A stretch of DNA of 64,000 bases, taken from the NCBI RefSeq assembly GCF_029962835.1, contig NC_080577.1:7850501-7914500 (forward strand), read 5' to 3'. Position numbers and translations under genes: made by a program. The number at the start of each line of letters is the position of its first letter. Within the stretch, counting starts at the first letter, position 1. Below are positions 59,440 to 64,000 of this stretch, piece after piece. The stretch is from Magnolia sinica (Eukaryota > Streptophyta > Magnoliopsida > Magnoliales > Magnoliaceae). The notes below the pieces were generated by a model. It was not told where the DNA came from, did not search any database, and saw only the letters and a program-made list of their open reading frames with translations.

Positions 59440-59827
59440 AGTTATGATAATTGGGAAGGTTTTTGGAGGAAATTACAGTAACTGCCAAAGAAGAAGGGAG
59501 TTTTGTGGCGTAGTAAGAGTCATGGAGAGAGAGCAAAAGAAGGCGGATTTAATGAAGACAAAAGCAAAGGCTCAAACCCCAACCCCGCAAACCCAAGCTT
59601 TTCCATCGAATCTTTTCTATCACTTTTCTCGCCCAAATCCTCGCTCCACCCTTTTCTTTCTATCTACCCTTCCCTCTCATCGACAACAAACGGGCTAAAA
59701 ATTTAAACAGATCCAAGATCAAATACATGAAGAAGCATTGTACAGTGCTCGAGCCCAAGTTTATGTTCGGGTTTTCCTTTTGTACGCATGGGGAACATGG
59801 CTCTATGATCCAAGCCGATGATTAGAT
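59440..59827 (-). promoter_or_regulatory. 5' flank of the SPEAR-like gene
   Basis: About 390 bp separate the start codon from the MITE cluster at 59828 onward. On the coding strand it contains purine-rich gagaaaagtgatagaaaag-type sequence and no clear TATA box. The basal promoter, if here, is short and directly abuts MITE DNA. Confidence 0.3.
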
Positions 59828-60312
59828 GGCCCGGGAACACTCCCCCTGCCACCAGCCAATGGCTGATGGTCGGTGCTCTGTGGGCCCACCATGATGTATG
59901 TATTTCATCCATGCCGTCCTTCTATTTTTCTAGATCATTTGATGAAATGAGACCAAAAATGAGGTATATCCCAATCTCAAGTGGACCACATTACATGAAA
60001 CAGTGTTGAATGAATGTCGACCATTGAAAATTTTTTGGGGGCCATAAAAGTTTTGGATCAAGATGATCTTTGTTTTTCCCCTTCATATGGGTCAGTATGA
60101 CCTAATCAACAGGTTGGATGTCAAATAAATAGTACAGTTGGCCGTAGGAGGATTTTAACGGTGGATATCCAATCACTATTGTTTTCATGTGGTGTGGTCC
60201 ACCTGAGATTTATATCCCTCTCATTTCTGGGATCAAGCCCTAAAATGATATGTAAAAATGGATGAAACACATACATCATGGTGGGCCCCACAGAGCACCA
60301 ACCACCGGCCCG
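59828..60312. mobile_element. Foldback MITE, ctgccaccagcca type
   Basis: The left end ccccctgccaccagccaatg matches the 15630-16161 type, and the interior is collinear with it. The right end is fused head-to-head with the next element at gcaccaaccaccggcccgat|ggcgggtggtcggtgc. No TSD was found. Confidence 0.75.
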
Positions 60313-60376
60313 ATGGCGGGTGGTCGGTGCTATGTGAGCCCCACTATGAAGCATGTCTTTTATCCATGCTGTTCAT

Positions 60377-61021
60377 TAGAATTGTGCATCGAGTCGAGTC
60401 GGACCGAGTTAGGGCGGGCTCGACTCAATCTGGTTTTGAAATAGGCCTGACCCGAACTCGATCCGACTCGATATAGGGTCCAACATGCCTGACTCGATCT
60501 AAGTTCGGTATGACCTGGATTGATCCGACTGAGTCCGATCCGCTCAGAAGTACCGAGTTAGGTGGAGTTGGCACCGAGTTGGATTGAGAGATGAGGGAGG
60601 GAGGGAGTGGAGAGGAGAGAGAGAGAAGGAGGATGATGGTGGTGGGTGGTTGCCGGGCTTGGAAAGGGAAGATGAGGGAGGGAGAGGAGGAGGAGGAGGA
60701 GGGTGATGGTGGTGGGTGGTTGCCAGGCTTGGAAGATGAGGATGATGAGGGAGGGAAGGAAAGAGGTTAAGATCGGGTTAGGGTAGGGTTAGAGAGTCGG
60801 GTAGAGTCGGGTTTCGGATCGAGTCGAGTATAACTGGATCGAGTTTCGGGTCGAGTCAAATCGAGTTACTGGGTAACTCGAACTCGACTCGGTTTGAATT
60901 TGGATTAGGCAAAGCTTGCTCGGTTCAGACCGACTCACCCATTTGATTTGGGTCGAGTCGGATCGGACCCGAGTGGGACGAGTCTAGTTAGCCAGATCAA
61001 GTTGTCCCGTGCCCACCTTTA
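60377..61021. mobile_element. hAT-like element, 7/8-bp TSD
   Basis: Start TAGAATTGTGCATCGAGTCG and end ...cccgtgcccaccttta (complement TAAAGGTGGGCACGGG) are hAT-style inverted ends. It is flanked by ctgttcat (60369-60376) and ttgttcat (61022-61029). The interior is dense in gagtcggatcgag motifs and holds a duplicated gatgatggtggtgggtggtt block (60631 and 60702). No transposase. Confidence 0.82.
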
Positions 61022-61245
61022 TTGTTCATCTTTTTTTAAAGATTGGTTTAGGGCTTGATACTAAAAATGAGATGGATATAAATCTCAGGTGAACCACGCC
61101 ACATGAAAACAATGGTGATTGGATATTCACCATTAAAATCCTTCTTAAGGCCCAATGTCGTGTTTATTTGACATCCAATCCGTTGGTTAGGTCATACAGA
61201 CTTAAACTAAGGTTTATACACACACACGCGCACGCGCGCGGAAAC

Positions 61246-61581
61246 GCTCACCTGCGAACCAGTTCGTACGTACTACATACAAACTTTTTTGAGAACTCAT
61301 CATATCTGATGAGTCTCGAAAATCTGAACAGTCCACATGAACCAGAACCTCATGAAACCTCTTGGTACAAAATTTTACTTTGATCCAAATCTTTGCTGGG
61401 CCATGAAAAATGCAAACAGTTTCTTCCTTTGATTTGAATTTCTCTTTGCTATGGCCCATCAGAATCTTAGATCAGGGTGAAAATTCACCCCCTAAGATTT
61501 TATGAGATTCCGCATCTTATGGAACGTTCAGATTTGACACCCATGACACGTGTGCAAAGGTGTGCATGTGCATAGGTGAGC
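61246..61581. mobile_element. ~336-bp repeat with GCTCACCT/AGGTGAGC ends
   Basis: This is the inverted counterpart of 47820-48139. It is bordered on the left by (CA)n/(CG)n (61217-61240) and on the right by (TC)n then (TA)n. The short inverted termini suggest a small DNA transposon; superfamily unknown. Confidence 0.65.
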
Positions 61582-61584
61582 ATG

Positions 61585-61681
<97 letters not shown>
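61585..61681. repeat. (TC)n-(TA)n compound microsatellite
   Basis: About 16 TC units followed directly by about 32 TA units. Confidence 0.95.
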
Positions 61682-61683
<2 letters not shown>

Positions 61684-61954
61684 CACTTGATCCAAAATTT
61701 TTATAGCCCAAAAAGTTTTTAGTAGTCTACGTTCAATCAATATTGTTTCTTGTAATGTTGCCCACTTGAGATTGGGATATACTTAGTTTTTGGGCTCATA
61801 CCATAAAATTACGTAGAAAAATATATGGACGGAATGAAATACATAATTATTGTGGACCTATAAAGCACCTACTATCGGGCATTGGCTGGTGGCTAGTGGC
61901 AGGGCAGTAGCCAATCTGCTTCCTGGGAAAAATGATTCGCCAGTGATCCTGCCA

Positions 61955-62420
61955 CTAGCCGGATTGGCCAGTGGTAGGTGTAGTTTGGTCTCCACTATGA
62001 TGTATGTTTTTCATTCACGCCGTATATCTATTTTTTTTGAATTATTTTAGTATATGATTAAAAAATTAGGTAAATTTAAATCTCAAATGAAGCACACATT
62101 GTTGATTGAGCGTTCACCATTAAAAGCTTCTTGGGGGCTAAAAAAGTTTTGGATCAAGCTAATATTTGTTTTTTCCATTCATCCAGGTCTTTGTGACCTA
62201 ATAAACATGTTGGACGTCAAACAAACGTTACAGTGGCCCCTGGGGTGTTTTTAATGGTGGACAATCAATCACTACTGTTTTCTGTGGTGTGGTCTATATT
62301 AGATTTAGATCTGTCTCGTTTTTCGGTTAAAGCCCTAAAATAATCTTTAAAAATGGATGGACGGCGTGGATAAAAATCATACATCATTATGGGACACGGA
62401 GCCCCGACCACTAGCCACTT
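61955..62420. mobile_element. Third ctgccaccagcca-type MITE, diverged
   Basis: The left ggattggccagtggtaggtg and the right cccgaccactagccac are inverted. The core tctccactatgatgtatgtt and the inverse atacatcattatgggacac are also recognisable. It abuts the next element. Confidence 0.68.
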
Positions 62421-62437
62421 TTTAATAGCAGCGTCAC

Positions 62438-62980
62438 GGACGCGGATTTACTACGGAAGCCTTTTGCTGGAAGTTCCTTCGCATGGATGCTGAACAGGCC
62501 TACTTCACGTTTATGAGAAATCCACCCTGTCCATCCGTTTTGAGAGCTTATTTTAGGATGTTCTACCAAAAATTAGGTGTATAACACGATCAAATGGGCT
62601 AAACGAGATGAAACAGTGGGAATTCAGTGAGCACCTTTGAAGCATTTTTATGGCCATAAAAGTTTTACATCAGGCTATATTTTTAGTGTTTTCACTTCAT
62701 CCCATTGGGAATGACCTTATAAACGGTTTGGATAGCATATAAACATCAAGGTGGAGCCCAGAAAGGTTTTAACGGTAGAAATTTCTTTTCTCAATTTTCC
62801 TTGTCGTGTGACTCTAGTTTTTTATCCACCTAATTTTTGTCACACGTACTAAAGTGAGCTCGAAAAACGTTTGGACGGAATGGATTTATCAAATACATTT
62901 CAGTAGGCATCACACAGCATCCCTGCACAAGGCTTTCGCAGGAACTTCCTGCGAAAGGCTTTCGTAGGAAATCCGCGTCC
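62438..62980. mobile_element. Foldback MITE with perfect 9-bp TSD
   Basis: Start GGACGCGGATTTACTACGGA and end ...gtaggaaatccgcgtcc are inverted. It is flanked by cagcgtcac at 62429-62437 and 62981-62989. It is 543 bp long, of the cctgcgaaaggc type also seen at 6281-6766 and in the 48-51 kb palindrome. Confidence 0.88.
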
Positions 62981-62989
62981 CAGCGTCAC

Positions 62990-63865
62990 TGGCCAAACCG
63001 CGTATTATGGAAGGTAGTTGGTACAGTGGATCTCGAAGAACCGTAATGTGGTAGAGCCATCTCGACACAGTACATGTGTCAGGGTGGTTGTTAAAATCAG
63101 ATCCGTCCATACGTAGGACCCTGGCATGGATGTTGTATTTGTTGAAAATAAATACTATTAGACAATCCTACCCAGACGGCAGAAAACAAGAACCATCAAC
63201 GGTGGAGTATACAGTTGTGTAAACTGTAGAAAAAGTAATGAATTAGATCACGTAATCCATCGGTACATGGATGAATCTGGATGGCTTTTCGTTTTTTCTG
63301 TTTTTCTAGCTATACCGTATCATCTCCGCGGATAAGGGGTAGATTCATAAGTTTGTTTTGCCCTATTAAAAAAAATGGTGGTGACTCATATTTCTTACCT
63401 TTGGACCTCACTCACAGCAATCTAGACCGTCCAAATTTTGGATCACATTGTAGATAGAGCATATATATATATATATAACTAGCACTGATCAATCAATTCA
63501 AACTATTCAATTAGTGCCCGGAAAATGGATTGTTATAAGTAAATAGCTAATGATCATAATTTAAAGAGAGAAATCAGATGGTTAATACTGTCTTTTCATT
63601 GCAATATTCTGGTTATGATTCATTCGAGGTTGGCCTAGTGATTTAGACGGCGTGGATTGTACTACAATTATGCCATACGTAAGTCTGCAGATTCACCCAC
63701 ATTTTTAAATGGCGTTAAACTAATAGGGAGTCTCTCGTTATTCACTGGAGCGGGTTTTTTGTTAGCCGCGTAACACGTACGCGGATTTCCACCAATCCAC
63801 CCAGATCATCTGTTTTTTGAGATCGTTGCAGCACTTGAGACAAAAAGTGAGAAAGAAGCGAGGAT
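62990..63865. other. Intergenic, nothing recognised
   Basis: This stretch has a short TA run at 63460-63477 and no reading frame or bounded repeat that I can support. Confidence 0.4.
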
Positions 63866-64000
63866 GCGGATTGCGTAGTGAGTAACTGAGTACGCTTAGC
63901 GTACTGAGTAAACTATGTGAGGTCCACCATTATTTACGTATTTCATCTGCTCTGTCCATTCATTTCACCAGATAATTTTAGGGCTTTAGCTAAAAAATGA
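63866..64000. mobile_element. Left end of a foldback MITE, cut by the window edge
   Basis: gatgcggattgcgtagtgag followed by gtaactgagtacgct... and the core aggtccaccattatttacgt match the left end of the nested MITE at 22550-23023. Confidence 0.7.

Larger units (their letters stand above)
60313..61925. mobile_element. Second ctgccaccagcca-type MITE, split by two insertions
   Basis: Its parts are 60313-60376, 61022-61214 and 61681-61925. Rejoined, they follow the family order from gtgagccccactatgaagca to the right end ggcattggctggtggctagtggcagggcagtagcc. The interruptions are a hAT-like element (60377-61021) and a repeat with microsatellites (61215-61680). Confidence 0.78.

Overview
This is nuclear DNA of a flowering plant. 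The evidence is spliced genes with GT-AG introns, a plant NCL-type Na+/Ca2+ exchanger, a plant-only SPL/TIE/SPEAR-type transcriptional repressor, and dense transposable elements (TEs). A GTGGGGCCCACCATGATGTATGTG-like motif recurs dozens of times as the core of foldback MITEs. I associate that repeat with magnoliid genomes, but this placement is from memory and weak. There is no sign of prokaryotic or organellar DNA.

Only two host genes are supported. (1) An NCL exchanger on the + strand, 23943-45749, has seven exons that join in frame to 572 codons plus stop. Its introns are inflated by a foldback MITE (intron 1), a foldback MITE, an LTR-like relic and a 270/288-bp tandem duplication (intron 2), a Ty3-type LTR element in opposite orientation (intron 3), and a 2-kb DNA element plus a 6.2-kb LINE with target-site duplication (intron 6). 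(2) A SPEAR/TIE-like adaptor gene on the - strand, 59439-57870, has five exons, an N-terminal SPL-type motif and a C-terminal DLNLKL EAR motif. Its first exon carries a coding 42-bp minisatellite.

Layout: 1-5.3 kb holds a SINE and an old retroelement relic. 5.7-10.6 kb holds GGCCCAC foldback MITEs and a ~52-bp tandem array made from their terminal sequence. 11.1-12.0 kb is a solo LTR with a perfect 5-bp TSD. 12-14 kb holds a second SINE and degenerate CTTCAAC/GTTGAAG repeats. 14.7-16.2 kb is MITEs. 17.5-20 kb is a second copy of the retroelement relic, split by a hAT-like element with a perfect 8-bp TSD. 21.3-23.3 kb is a local duplication with a filled and an empty MITE site. 23.9-45.7 kb is the exchanger gene. 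47.8-52 kb is a ~2.7-kb palindrome and further MITEs. 54-57.3 kb is a nest of hAT-like and MITE insertions. 57.9-59.4 kb is the repressor gene. 59.8-64 kb is nested and abutting MITEs.

The two genes have no evident functional link. The most unusual content is the foldback MITE superfamily: one shared near-palindromic core carried by several different terminal inverted repeats, with 9-10 bp target duplications (Mutator-like) demonstrable for several copies. All boundaries and splice sites were read by eye; no alignment or database search was run.
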